From Oceanobacillus timonensis (GTDB lineage Bacteria; Bacillota; Bacilli; Bacillales; Amphibacillaceae), in contig NZ_LT800497.1 of the NCBI RefSeq assembly GCF_900166635.1, positions 2,528,344 through 2,592,343 on the forward strand: a stretch of DNA of 64,000 nucleotides, in the 5' to 3' direction. The stretch's first letter is position 1. The number at the start of each line of letters is the position of its first letter. The position numbers and the translations under genes were made by a program. Below, in pieces: positions 51,816 through 60,991 of the stretch. The notes beneath the pieces were generated by a model. The model did no database searches. It saw nothing but the letters and a program-made list of their open reading frames with translations, and was not told where the DNA came from.

Positions 51816-52432
51816 TTTTTATAATATCAACATTTCATAATGAAAAATAGACGGCAGCACCTTACTAAAGTGCCTTAAAAACTAGAGGGTGGAAAGTAAT
51901 AAAGATAAGCAGAGTCAGTGTTATTTTCTTACTACTCCCGAATTTATTTTCTCTTATCATTATCCAATACTTTAACAATTTCCACAAAATAAAATGCACC
52001 AACGGAGACCGCTGCTGCATAAACATTTCCATGTCCTCTCAGCTGATAGCCCTCCACATAGTCCCCTATATGACAGCACCGGATTTATTCAATCCTGGTT
52101 CCAGTACAATAAGAACAGGGCTTATTGTGCTTCGGCAAATCCCCCTTTCTATATGCTTCATCGCCGGCCTGTTCGGACTCCGCATATATACTGATGGTTT
52201 TTGCACCTCTATCGTTCACCTATGAATAATGAATTTGACTGTATTATAGCAAGAATAACAAAGAAAAACAATGAAAAATAAAGGTTTTTTTATATTGTAT
52301 AAAATCGTATGACGTTTCCTGAACTACATACTGCTCTGCCAATGATATAGTGCGTTCAAATAAAGAATCAGCATTTTTAATTTCTTTATTGTAAACTATG
52401 CAGTATAAGAAAATAGGTGATTCGCCTGCGTG
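51816..52432. other. 617-bp region with one possible tiny gene
   Basis: On the minus strand 51944-52057 a 37-residue ORF starts GTG five bases after AGGGG and reads MEGYQLRGHGNVYAAAVSVG then AFYFVEIVKVLDNDKRK. It may be a real small membrane protein or the tail of a lost one. The rest holds no clear feature. Confidence 0.35.
51944..52057 (-). CDS. possible 37-residue hydrophobic small protein
   Basis: GTG start with AGGGG at five bases, one short hydrophobic helix (VYAAAVSVGAFYFVEIVKVL), basic end DNDKRK. No homologue can be named. Frames upstream are closed, so it is either a micro-protein or debris. Confidence 0.3.
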   Translation of the reverse strand: MEGYQLRGHGNVYAAAVSVGAFYFVEIVKVLDNDKRK

Positions 52433-53359
52433 TTAATTATTGTCTTGCAGAAAATCCATGGACAGGTATCTCTCTCCCGTGTCAGGCGCGATACAGACAA
52501 CCTTTTGCTCCGAATCAAGACGTTTAGCAACTTCTATCGCTGCATAAACAGCAGCTGCACCAGACGGGCCAATAAACAATCCCTCTTTCTGTGCAAGTTC
52601 TTTTAATAAACGTAATGCCTGCTCATCATTAATTTGAATGATTTCATCATAAATAGATGTATTTAAAATTTCAGGTACAAAGCCCGGACTCGTACCTACT
52701 AATTTATGCGAACCCGGTTCTCCACCGGATAATACCGGGGAACCTTTAGGCTCCACCACAGCAATATGTAGATCCGGAATGTATTCTTTCAATGATTCCC
52801 CTGTGCCTGTCACTGTTCCTCCTGTACCCGCTGTACAAACAAAAGCATCTAATTGATCATTTGTATCTTTTAAAATTTCCAGCGCGGTTGTTTGACGATG
52901 GGCGTCCGGATTCGAGATATTTTTAAACTGCTGAGGGATAAAGCTTGCTGGTATTTCCTCTTGCAATTCTAATGCTTTGTTTATGGCACCCGGCATTCTT
53001 TCATTGCTTGGTGTTAACACAACTTTTGCTCCATAAGCCTTTAAAAGATTTCTTCTCTCTGCCGTACTATTATCCGGCATCACCAGGATAGCCTCATATC
53101 CCTTGGCTGAGGCAGCCATCGCAAGCCCTATTCCTGTATTCCCGCTTGTCGGTTCTATAATCGTGTCCCCGGGATGAATAAGCCCTTCTTGTTCAGCAAC
53201 TTCAATCATATGAGCTGCAGCCCGGTCCTTTACACTCCCGCTCGGGTTAAACATTTCCAGCTTCACATAAACCTCTGCTGCATTTTCCGGCTGCAGTTTA
53301 TTTAATTTTACCATCGGCGTATTTCCAATCAATTCCGTAATGTTATCTACTACTCTCAT
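52433..53359 (-). CDS. cysK: cysteine synthase (O-acetylserine sulfhydrylase) family
   Basis: This PLP enzyme (308 residues) makes cysteine from O-acetylserine and sulfide. ELIGNTPMVKLNKL and PLP-Lys44 in NPSGSVKDRAAAHMIE are family signatures, then EPTSGNTGIGLAMAASAKGY (phosphate and substrate loop) and VCTAGTGGTVTGTGESLKEY (PLP phosphate). ATG after AAAGGGAGC. A single gene without partner, probably regulated separately. Confidence 0.95.
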   Translation of the reverse strand: MRVVDNITELIGNTPMVKLNKLQPENAAEVYVKLEMFNPSGSVKDRAAAHMIEVAEQEGLIHPGDTIIEPTSGNTGIGLAMAASAKGYEAILVMPDNSTAERRNLLKAYGAKVVLTPSNERMPGAINKALELQEEIPASFIPQQFKNISNPDAHRQTTALEILKDTNDQLDAFVCTAGTGGTVTGTGESLKEYIPDLHIAVVEPKGSPVLSGGEPGSHKLVGTSPGFVPEILNTSIYDEIIQINDEQALRLLKELAQKEGLFIGPSGAAAVYAAIEVAKRLDSEQKVVCIAPDTGERYLSMDFLQDNN

Positions 53360-53692
53360 ACTTTTTGCTCCCTTCTGTTTACTCTATTCCTTTCATAATC
53401 GTCTATCTACAAGACATACCCAGATTTATCTTTATTTATTCTTCCATACTTATCTTCCTCTATTATAACGATGGAAAACCTTTTTACCAAATTTCATTAT
53501 TATTTTCCATATTTTTAACAATAATAAATACTTATACACCTCTAGTGTACATCCATCATAAAAACTATTTATTTTCAGTTTTTGAAATCCCTAATCTGTG
53601 TGCGGTTTTACTTCGCCACTCCAAAAGAAAGGGGGGTATCTTTTATACCCCTACCAGGTACAAAGGATACCCCCATCTTATGTCAGCTGGAT
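53360..53692. other. 333-bp intergenic region with a terminator
   Basis: Apart from the terminator at 53631-53675 it is AT-rich and should contain the cysK promoter; no riboswitch or T-box was recognised. Confidence 0.55.
53631..53675 (-). terminator. terminator of the exonuclease-dynamin operon
   Basis: GGGGGTATC (on both strands as GATACCCCC) forms a 9-bp GC-rich stem around a 26-nt loop; CCTTTCTTTT follows on the minus strand. Confidence 0.75.
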
Positions 53693-54589
53693 TTAAAATG
53701 ATATCGTTGTATTAGCTCTTAATGGCGCCAGCAACCGGCCCAAATGTTTCCATTCCAGTTTACTTAATTCCGTGGTTACTTTTTCTTCTTGAAAACGCCA
53801 TGTAAAACTTTCTAAATCACAAGAAATCGGAACATCACATTTTATCTCCGCAAGATTTCTTGATAGATAAAGCATATCCATATCTGCCTGCAATTTATTT
53901 TGTACTCCTTTAGGAAGCTTTTCGATATTATCAACTAAATGATCGATTGTTCCAAATTCCTGAAGTAACTTCAATGCTGTTTTTTCTCCAATACCTTTTA
54001 CTCCAGGGTAATTATCGGAAGAGTCTCCCATCAGCCCTTTTAAATCAATAATTTGTGCAGGAGAAAGTGCTTTTTTCTCATAAAAGTTATCCTTGTCAAA
54101 GACTTCATAATTGCCTTGACCTTTCCGCATAATAACCACACGAATATTTTCTTTTACCAATTGCAGTAAATCCTGGTCCCCAGAAAGAATAAATACGTCA
54201 TTTTCAGGATTATACATATTGGCAAGGGTTCCCATACAATCATCCGCCTCAAAATTTACCAACCCGACATTCGGGATATCAAAAGAATCCACTACTTCTT
54301 TTACTAAATCAAATTGGGGAATCAGTTCCACCGGCGGTTCATCGCGATTGGCTTTATAGCCGTCATACATCTGGGTCCGGAAAGTTTTGCTCCCCATATC
54401 CCAGCAGCAGACAACATGCGTTGGTTCAAAAGTGTGAATGGCATCTGTTAAATAGCGCAAAAATTGATAAACACCATTTGTCGGAACGCCTTTAGAATTG
54501 TACATAAAATTCCCCCGGAAAGATGTTGCAAAAAATCCCCGGAACAGAAGCGCCATTCCATCTACTAATAAAACTTTATTTGCTGTCAT
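53693..54589 (-). CDS. 5'-3' exonuclease (YpcP-like, PolA N-terminal-domain family)
   Basis: This 298-residue stand-alone flap/5' nuclease has VDGMALLFRGFFA at the start, the acidic metal sites in CCWDMGSKTFR, NFEADDCMGTLAN (EADD) and ILSGDQDLLQLV (GDxD), and the H3TH motif DLKGLMGDSSDNYPGVKGIG. It removes RNA primers or flaps. Its ATG overlaps the dynamin stop (ATGA), the same order as in Bacillus, so the two are co-expressed. Confidence 0.94.
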   Translation of the reverse strand: MTANKVLLVDGMALLFRGFFATSFRGNFMYNSKGVPTNGVYQFLRYLTDAIHTFEPTHVVCCWDMGSKTFRTQMYDGYKANRDEPPVELIPQFDLVKEVVDSFDIPNVGLVNFEADDCMGTLANMYNPENDVFILSGDQDLLQLVKENIRVVIMRKGQGNYEVFDKDNFYEKKALSPAQIIDLKGLMGDSSDNYPGVKGIGEKTALKLLQEFGTIDHLVDNIEKLPKGVQNKLQADMDMLYLSRNLAEIKCDVPISCDLESFTWRFQEEKVTTELSKLEWKHLGRLLAPLRANTTISF

Positions 54590-57500
54590 GATTTATTTCC
54601 TTCCTCTCTATATGCATCCAAAATACTGTTCATTCGTTCTTTGCGCTGCTCTAAATCATCCATATCCACTTCTACAAATAAGCGGTCGATAAATTGCTGA
54701 TAAAGGACATCCGCTTCATGGACAAGGGTTGTTTTTTCCTGTTCTATTCCTTGATCCCACTGCGCTTGATAAGACAACTGGATTAACCTTCTTCCTTCTT
54801 CTATGAAAGTTTGAATATCTGATTCAATGATGGTATATAACTGCTCTTTGATTTCTTCTTTTTGATTTTGAACAAAGAATGTTTTTGTATCTTTAAATCG
54901 CGCAAATAATTTCTGAAGCTCCTGCTCCTTTTCAACCGACAGTCGGGTCGTGATATCAGGTGTGTCAAACGAGATCATATCCCATTCTGCTATCGAAAAA
55001 ACCGGATCCAGGTTTTTCGCTTTTGCAATCATTTCCTGCTGATTGGTTTTTAATAAATCTTTCAAGAGCTGCTCCACTCGTAAAGAAACAGCTAATAACT
55101 CCTGATGCAATTCGGTTTCCACATATAACGCCAGCTGTTCAAATTGCTTCGTCAGCTGTTCCCGTCCTGCTTTCCCGGACTCGGTGATGGTTCCTGGATT
55201 ATACATTTCTTTAAAGAGGTCATGGAACCGGATAGCAAAACGCCCGTTTAAAAAATACGTTTGTTTTTCTAATTTTTGATGCCAGCGATTTTCTGTTGAA
55301 GTGACGTCCAGGTTTTCTGCATATTGAATGATTTGCTGATACGCTTGCTGTAAATCTTCTTTTCGTTTTGTTTTTGCTGATTGATCCAGTTTTAAGGATT
55401 GAATAAATTGTTCCAGCGCTTCATCTGAACGCTCCATATCGCTGATGGCAGCTCTTTTCGCCAGTGCCGTTAAATCATAATGAATAAAATCATAAAAGCG
55501 AGATTCAAAAGCCTGCATCTGCTGATTTAATGGTTTTTGTTCTAATTTCTCTGCTAAAGAGAGCTTGCTTGAAACAGGATAAAGACGCGGAAAACGAATT
55601 CCCAATTGCGTTAATTGTTCTTTAACATATCCGGTTACCAGATCTAACTCTTCTTGATTGCTGGCCAAGTCTGCGGCGTTGACAATAAAAAACATTTTAT
55701 CTAATTCAAATACATCTTTTACTCGCCCCAGCTGCATTAGAAAATCTTTATCTGCGCGGGAAAGCGCATGATTATAATAGGTAACATATAAAATAGCATC
55801 TGCCTGTTTGATATATTCAAAGGATACGTTCGTATGCCTGGCATTAATGGAGTCCGCACCAGGCGTATCGACAAGCGTAATGCCCTGCTTTGTTACGGCA
55901 CAATCATAAAAAAGGTCCATCGATGCAATGTAGCATGCTTTTTCTTCATCTGTCACGTAAGACGCAAATGCATCAAAGGTAATTTTCTTAGATGAGCCGA
56001 TAACCGATTTCGCCTGCCCATAACCTGCTATCATCGCCCGTAAATACGCTTGATACATTTTTGGTAAACGTGCATCGGTCAGCACTTCTTCTGTTTCCAG
56101 CCAGGTAATAAGCTCATCCAGAGAAGCATCAGGCGGCTCACATTCTTTTGCCAAGGTTTGGATGTCATCCTTTAGCATGGCTTCAGATTTAAAAGTGACA
56201 ATAACGTCCCGATGCTGATTTTCCTTCGTAACCGGGCGAATCCGATTAACTGCTGCAGTGGTTGGATTCGGCGATACCGGCAGGACACGTTCACCCAGAA
56301 TTGCATTGGCGAAGGATGATTTTCCAGCACTGAAAGCACCAAATAAAGCAATGGTATAAGATCGTTCTGTCAAAGATACTTTTCGTTTCTTTAAATCCTG
56401 CTGATAACTTTCAAAACCCGGTAATTGAACCACTTGCAATACATCATCTATATCACGGACAACATCTTGATCGGTATTATGATGCACCGTATTTTCTGTC
56501 TCACCTTGTTCATCTGCAGGTTCTTCCACCTGTGCTTCCTCTTTCAACATTTCCAAGTCCGCGGTTCCCTGCTTAGGAGTAACTTGTCGGGCTTTTAGCT
56601 CCTCCTTCATCGCAGCGATGATATCTGTTGACACTTCTGGAGCGGCTTCCTGTTCATCTAAATGCTTGAAATAAGCTTCTTCTTCCTTATCAAGCGCCTG
56701 ATTAGCTTGCTGCTCTTCCTGTTTCTCCTGCAAGCTTTCCAACGCGCGTTTCCGTTCTTCTAACGCGTTCTCATTCTTTGCCTCCAGTTCTTGTTTTACT
56801 TCATTTGTTAACTGCCGCATCTTTTTTTTGAAATATGTTTTTAAACTGGAAGCAATTTCATTCGTATAGTTTAAAACATAATCGCCATTAGGGTTCGCAC
56901 CCTTACGTAAATGACTTTCCAGCAGATCTTCACTTAAAGACCATTCCAGGAAAGAGACACCTTTTTCCTGATAAGAAGAATCAAGTTGATGGGCTTCTAT
57001 ATGTTCATACCACTTATCACGGAGTTTCCATTTTAAAGTTGTTTCCACATTCTTTTCTAAAGCTTCCATAAAGGCTTGTTTTCGTTCTATTTTCGCTTCT
57101 TTTGTTTTTTTACTGCTTGTAAATAATCCGCCCACTTTAAAATCAGGTTGCACGGATTCCAAATAACTTTTTGCAAAATCTCTTACATCAGCCGGCATAA
57201 GATAAGCATTTTTGACGGTCTGATCCACTTCATCTAAAAAAGAGGCCGCTATATTTTTCGGCTGTTGCTCCAAGTTTTCTATTTCTTGCGTGAGGGTTTC
57301 CATTTCCTGGGTCAGGGAAGCTCCGTCAACTTCTCCCAAAGATGCTTTTTGGTTCGACATTTCCCGATGAATTTTTTCTTTATGATCACGGACGATTTGT
57401 CGAATGCTTGCATCCATCGTCATGTATTCATCCTTTGATTGCAGCATATGAAATACCGTGTCTTTCAATTCTTCCCACGCATTGTGCGGTGCTTCAGCAT

Positions 57501-58218
57501 TTTTGAGAGATGTGTAGAAAATAGAAGAAGGGTGAAGATTCCATTGATCAAACGTTTGTTTAATTTTTTTATCGAATTCGACAAAAGGCAATTCCGCTTC
57601 GTTATGCTTATCTATCTGATTGATAACCACCATAAACGGCAGGCCATTTTCTTGCATCGCCTGCAAAAATAATAGATTTACTTCCGATTGCACATGATTA
57701 TAATCGGTGACGTAAATCAGATAATCTGATAAATGCAGCGATGCTTCTGTCAGCACCCTATCCACATCATCGGCAGCATCAATACCAGGTGTATCCAAAA
57801 CAGCTGTTTGCGGCGGCAAAATGGCTTTTCCTGTACTGATGTGCATCTTTTTAATATCATTTTTATTTTGAGTGAACTGTTTAATTTGTTCTAAATTATA
57901 CGGTTCATGATACTCTACCACTTCTCCATTATGAAAAAACACGTTGACAGTTCCTTCTCCAGATGTGATTTTAACCACATTTGCACTGGTAGGAATCGGA
58001 CTATTCGCCAAAATTTCTTCCCCTAAAAGGTGGTTAATCAGCGAAGATTTCCCTGCAGAAAAATGACCTGTCAAGGTGATAATAAATTCTTGATCCGTGT
58101 ATTTTTCCAGCATATCGAGCATCTTATCTGCATTCACTTTGTCCCCTTTGTTTATCATTTCCTGATAGAGAGATGCAATTTGTTGTTCTGTTACCTTTTT
58201 TTCCATATACGTGATCAC
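54586..58218 (-). CDS. dynA: bacterial dynamin-like GTPase with two GTPase domains
   Basis: This 1210-residue protein joins two dynamin units. The first P-loop is GHFSAGKSS (residues 51-59) with G3 DTPGIDAADD and G4 NQID. The second is GAFSAGKSSF (about 627-636) with DTPGADSINARH and a degenerate G4 (VNAADLA). Long coiled helices separate them (KEEQQANQALDKEEEA). In Bacillus DynA fuses membranes and helps against phage and pore stress. GTG at 58218 follows GGGGTAAAGG; an ATG at 58206 is an option. Length fits the family. Confidence 0.93.
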   Translation of the reverse strand: MITYMEKKVTEQQIASLYQEMINKGDKVNADKMLDMLEKYTDQEFIITLTGHFSAGKSSLINHLLGEEILANSPIPTSANVVKITSGEGTVNVFFHNGEVVEYHEPYNLEQIKQFTQNKNDIKKMHISTGKAILPPQTAVLDTPGIDAADDVDRVLTEASLHLSDYLIYVTDYNHVQSEVNLLFLQAMQENGLPFMVVINQIDKHNEAELPFVEFDKKIKQTFDQWNLHPSSIFYTSLKNAEAPHNAWEELKDTVFHMLQSKDEYMTMDASIRQIVRDHKEKIHREMSNQKASLGEVDGASLTQEMETLTQEIENLEQQPKNIAASFLDEVDQTVKNAYLMPADVRDFAKSYLESVQPDFKVGGLFTSSKKTKEAKIERKQAFMEALEKNVETTLKWKLRDKWYEHIEAHQLDSSYQEKGVSFLEWSLSEDLLESHLRKGANPNGDYVLNYTNEIASSLKTYFKKKMRQLTNEVKQELEAKNENALEERKRALESLQEKQEEQQANQALDKEEEAYFKHLDEQEAAPEVSTDIIAAMKEELKARQVTPKQGTADLEMLKEEAQVEEPADEQGETENTVHHNTDQDVVRDIDDVLQVVQLPGFESYQQDLKKRKVSLTERSYTIALFGAFSAGKSSFANAILGERVLPVSPNPTTAAVNRIRPVTKENQHRDVIVTFKSEAMLKDDIQTLAKECEPPDASLDELITWLETEEVLTDARLPKMYQAYLRAMIAGYGQAKSVIGSSKKITFDAFASYVTDEEKACYIASMDLFYDCAVTKQGITLVDTPGADSINARHTNVSFEYIKQADAILYVTYYNHALSRADKDFLMQLGRVKDVFELDKMFFIVNAADLASNQEELDLVTGYVKEQLTQLGIRFPRLYPVSSKLSLAEKLEQKPLNQQMQAFESRFYDFIHYDLTALAKRAAISDMERSDEALEQFIQSLKLDQSAKTKRKEDLQQAYQQIIQYAENLDVTSTENRWHQKLEKQTYFLNGRFAIRFHDLFKEMYNPGTITESGKAGREQLTKQFEQLALYVETELHQELLAVSLRVEQLLKDLLKTNQQEMIAKAKNLDPVFSIAEWDMISFDTPDITTRLSVEKEQELQKLFARFKDTKTFFVQNQKEEIKEQLYTIIESDIQTFIEEGRRLIQLSYQAQWDQGIEQEKTTLVHEADVLYQQFIDRLFVEVDMDDLEQRKERMNSILDAYREEGNKS

Positions 58219-58385
58219 AAGCCTTTACCCCTTTTCCAACTTATTCATAGCTGTTCATCGCTTCGATACTGTTATTCCTGACGTTCGCACTATATCCTTA
58301 TTATACGGAATATTGGTGTTGATTTCTAGGAATTATTATTTTAGTTTACATAATAATATTATAGTTGATTAAAATAATATGTAAA

Positions 58386-58416
58386 AACGCTCAGAGTTCG
58401 AAGTAATCTGAGCGTT
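58386..58416. terminator. terminator of the leucine catabolic operon
   Basis: AACGCTCAGA (58386-58395) pairs with TCTGAGCGTT (58407-58416); T tails occur on both strands. Confidence 0.88.
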
Positions 58417-58427
58417 TTAATAATGTT

Positions 58428-59957
58428 TTATACCGGGTAGACCCCATGTTTCCGTTCTGTAAATTGCTTTTTCTTATTCTGATAAACGGAGAAACGGCTG
58501 GCCAGCTCATTTCTGAGATAATCCGGATGAATGATATCATCAATAATCATTTCCGAAGCTAAACGGTAAATATCAATGTTCTCTTTATAGGCAGCCTGCT
58601 TTTCCTGAATATAAGCTGCTCGCTCCTCTTCTGGCAGTTTGGCAATTTTATTTGCTTCAACAGCATTTACGGCTGCTTCCGGTCCCATAACAGCAATTTG
58701 TGCATTGGGGAATGCCAAACAGCAATCCGGGTCAAAAGCGGGCCCTGCCATTGCATAAAGGCCTGCCCCATAAGCTTTACGAACAATCACGGAAATTTTG
58801 GGTACCGTTACTTCACTCATTGCAAACAACATTTTGGCTCCATGGCGAATAATACCCTGCTGCTCTACCTTCGTTCCAATCATAAATCCGGGTACATCGG
58901 CTAAGAACAGTAATGGAATCCCGAATGCATCGCATAATTGGATAAACTTTGCTGCTTTATCTGCTGAATCGGTAAAAAGAACACCTCCTTTTACACGCGG
59001 CTGATTTGCAATCAATCCTACACTTTGACCGTCAATACGCGCCAAACCTGTAATTAATTCTGGAGCAAATCGCTTTTTTATCTCACAAAAGCTATCTTTA
59101 TCAATCATGCGGTCTATCAGATCATACATATTGAACGCCACATTTTGATTTTCCGGGATAATTTCGCTAATGGACTTATCAAAAGTTTTTGGTTCTACAG
59201 GTGCCAACTGCTGCGGTTTTTCCCGAAAATTAGCAGGGAAATAGGTTAAGTACTTCTGTGCAAATTGAATCGCTTCCTCTTCGGTATCTACTAAAACATC
59301 GCCTACTCCCGAAGTCGTACAATGCATTTTTGCTCCGCCCATTTCTTCTAAGGAAACCTTCTCACCAATGACCTTTTCCGCCATACGCGGGGATCCCAAA
59401 TACATCGATGCATTACCATCGACCATAACAACAATATCGCAGAAGGCCGGAATATAGGCACCGCCGGCAGCAGATGGGCCAAATAACAAGCAGACTTGCG
59501 GCACTCTGCCAGACAGCTTAATTTGATTATGAAAAATGCGTCCCGCTCCTCTTCTCCCCGGAAACATATCTATCTGATCTGTAATTCTGGCACCAGCAGA
59601 ATCAACCAGATAAATCATCGGTACTTCCAGCCGTTCTGCGGTCTCTTGGATGCGTAAAATTTTCTCCACCGTCCGCTGCCCCCAGCTTCCCGCTTTGACC
59701 GTAGAATCATTCGCCATCGCGCAAACCGTCTGGCCATTTATTTTCCCCATCACCGTAATGACACCATCTGCCGGCAAATCCGCTGCCATTGCATTGGCAA
59801 ATAACCCGTCTTCGATAACATCATGTGAGTCAAAAAGCAGTTGAATTCTTTCTCTTGCAAACAGCTTCCCCTTCTCAGCATTGCTATCATGATATTTTTG
59901 TTTTCCGCCCTGTTTTATTTTTTCAATGCGCTGCTCCAACTCTTCTTCCTTACGCAT
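58428..59957 (-). CDS. yngE: acyl-CoA (methylcrotonyl-CoA) carboxylase, carboxyltransferase subunit
   Basis: This 509-residue carboxyltransferase moves CO2 from biotin to an acyl-CoA. Signatures: LFARERIQLLFD, AGARITDQIDMFPGRRGAGR, GPSAAGGAYIPAFCD and the second half GVLFTDSADKAAKFIQLCDA then FLADVPGFMIGTKVEQQGII. MFPG after QID and the operon partners (isovaleryl-CoA dehydrogenase, hydratase) suggest 3-methylcrotonyl-CoA in leucine breakdown. ATG at 59957 follows AAGGAG. Confidence 0.9.
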   Translation of the reverse strand: MRKEEELEQRIEKIKQGGKQKYHDSNAEKGKLFARERIQLLFDSHDVIEDGLFANAMAADLPADGVITVMGKINGQTVCAMANDSTVKAGSWGQRTVEKILRIQETAERLEVPMIYLVDSAGARITDQIDMFPGRRGAGRIFHNQIKLSGRVPQVCLLFGPSAAGGAYIPAFCDIVVMVDGNASMYLGSPRMAEKVIGEKVSLEEMGGAKMHCTTSGVGDVLVDTEEEAIQFAQKYLTYFPANFREKPQQLAPVEPKTFDKSISEIIPENQNVAFNMYDLIDRMIDKDSFCEIKKRFAPELITGLARIDGQSVGLIANQPRVKGGVLFTDSADKAAKFIQLCDAFGIPLLFLADVPGFMIGTKVEQQGIIRHGAKMLFAMSEVTVPKISVIVRKAYGAGLYAMAGPAFDPDCCLAFPNAQIAVMGPEAAVNAVEANKIAKLPEEERAAYIQEKQAAYKENIDIYRLASEMIIDDIIHPDYLRNELASRFSVYQNKKKQFTERKHGVYPV

Positions 59958-59979
59958 ATAAGCACGCTCCTTCCCAGCT

Positions 59980-60759
59980 CTAATTTCCGTGATAATCCGG
60001 CTTTCTTTTTTCCTGAAATGCAAGCAAGCCTTCTTTTCTATCTTTTGTCGGGATAAGTTTTAAATAAGAAGCATGTTCCAGTTGAACCGCTTCATCCATT
60101 GGCAAATCCATCCCCTGGTTTATCGCCTGTTTTGCCTGTTTGATTGCTATTGGTCCATTTTTGGTTATTTTCCGGGCGATACTGACTGCCTCATCCTGTA
60201 AAAAGGAAGCAGCGACTGACCGCTCAATCAGTCCAATCGCGAAAGCATCCTCTGCAGAGATTGATTTGGCCGTATAAATAAGCAGCTTGGCCTGACCTAT
60301 CCCGATTAATCTCGGCAATCGCTGGGTCCCCCCGGCTCCTGGTATAATCGCCAGAGATGTCTCTGTTAAGCCCATTTTCACATGATTCGCAGCAATACGC
60401 AGATCACAGGCCAAAGCCAGCTCCAGACCTCCTCCAAAAGCAACGCCATTAAGAGCTGCAATAACGGGTACATCTAATTTCTCTACGGAATCACAGACGT
60501 TGGAAATTTTCTGTACGGCGGCTGCAACTTCTTCATCATTCATTGTCTTTCGTTCTTTCAAATCAGCCCCTGCGCTAAAAGCCTTCTCTCCGCTAGCAGT
60601 AATAATCACCGTACGAATTTTTTCATCCGTTTTTATTTTTTGAATACAATGCTCTAATTCTGTGAGCAAAGCCGTGGATAAAGCGTTTGCAGCTTCCGGC
60701 CGATTTAATGTAATAACAGCTATATGATGATCAACCGTTTCATAGTTTACTAATTGCAT
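59980..60759 (-). CDS. yngF: enoyl-CoA hydratase family, probable methylglutaconyl-CoA hydratase
   Basis: This 259-residue crotonase has VITLNRPEAANALSTALL, the oxyanion segment AFSAGADLKERKTM and NGVAFGGGLELALACDLRIA with catalytic Glu in ETSLAIIPGAGGTQRLPRLI. In this operon it should hydrate 3-methylglutaconyl-CoA to HMG-CoA. ATG at 60759 lies seven bases after GGGGTG. Confidence 0.9.
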   Translation of the reverse strand: MQLVNYETVDHHIAVITLNRPEAANALSTALLTELEHCIQKIKTDEKIRTVIITASGEKAFSAGADLKERKTMNDEEVAAAVQKISNVCDSVEKLDVPVIAALNGVAFGGGLELALACDLRIAANHVKMGLTETSLAIIPGAGGTQRLPRLIGIGQAKLLIYTAKSISAEDAFAIGLIERSVAASFLQDEAVSIARKITKNGPIAIKQAKQAINQGMDLPMDEAVQLEHASYLKLIPTKDRKEGLLAFQEKRKPDYHGN

Positions 60760-60780
60760 AAACATTCACCCCAAACTGTT

Positions 60781-60990
60781 TTATTCGACAACCGCAATGG
60801 TATCGCCTTCATTTACAAAATCACCCTCTTGCACCTTCCATTCCTTTAAAACACCTTTTTCCTCTGCTGCAATCGGAATTTCCATTTTCATAGACTCTAA
60901 AATAACTATATCCTGTCCTTCTTCCACAGCTTCCCCCTGCTGTACTGTGATTTTCCATACGTTTCCTGCCATCGATGCTTTGATTTCCAT
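60781..60990 (-). CDS. biotin carboxyl carrier protein (short biotinyl domain)
   Basis: This 69-residue single biotinyl domain has the biotinylation site Lys35 in LESMKMEIPI, preceded by GEAVEEGQDIVI and followed by GVLKEWKVQEGDFVNEGDTI. It carries CO2 between the biotin carboxylase (next gene, one base apart) and the carboxyltransferase. Confidence 0.95.
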   Translation of the reverse strand: MEIKASMAGNVWKITVQQGEAVEEGQDIVILESMKMEIPIAAEEKGVLKEWKVQEGDFVNEGDTIAVVE

Positions 60991-60991
60991 T

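Noticed and set aside
51994..52225. Plus-strand ORFs between dapA and cysK
   Set aside because: No RBS, and composition (His, Pro, Arg, Ser) is typical of shadow frames.
53360..53560. T-box or SAM riboswitch before cysK
   Set aside because: No specifier-loop or T-box sequence (TGGNACCGCG) and no SAM core motif were found.
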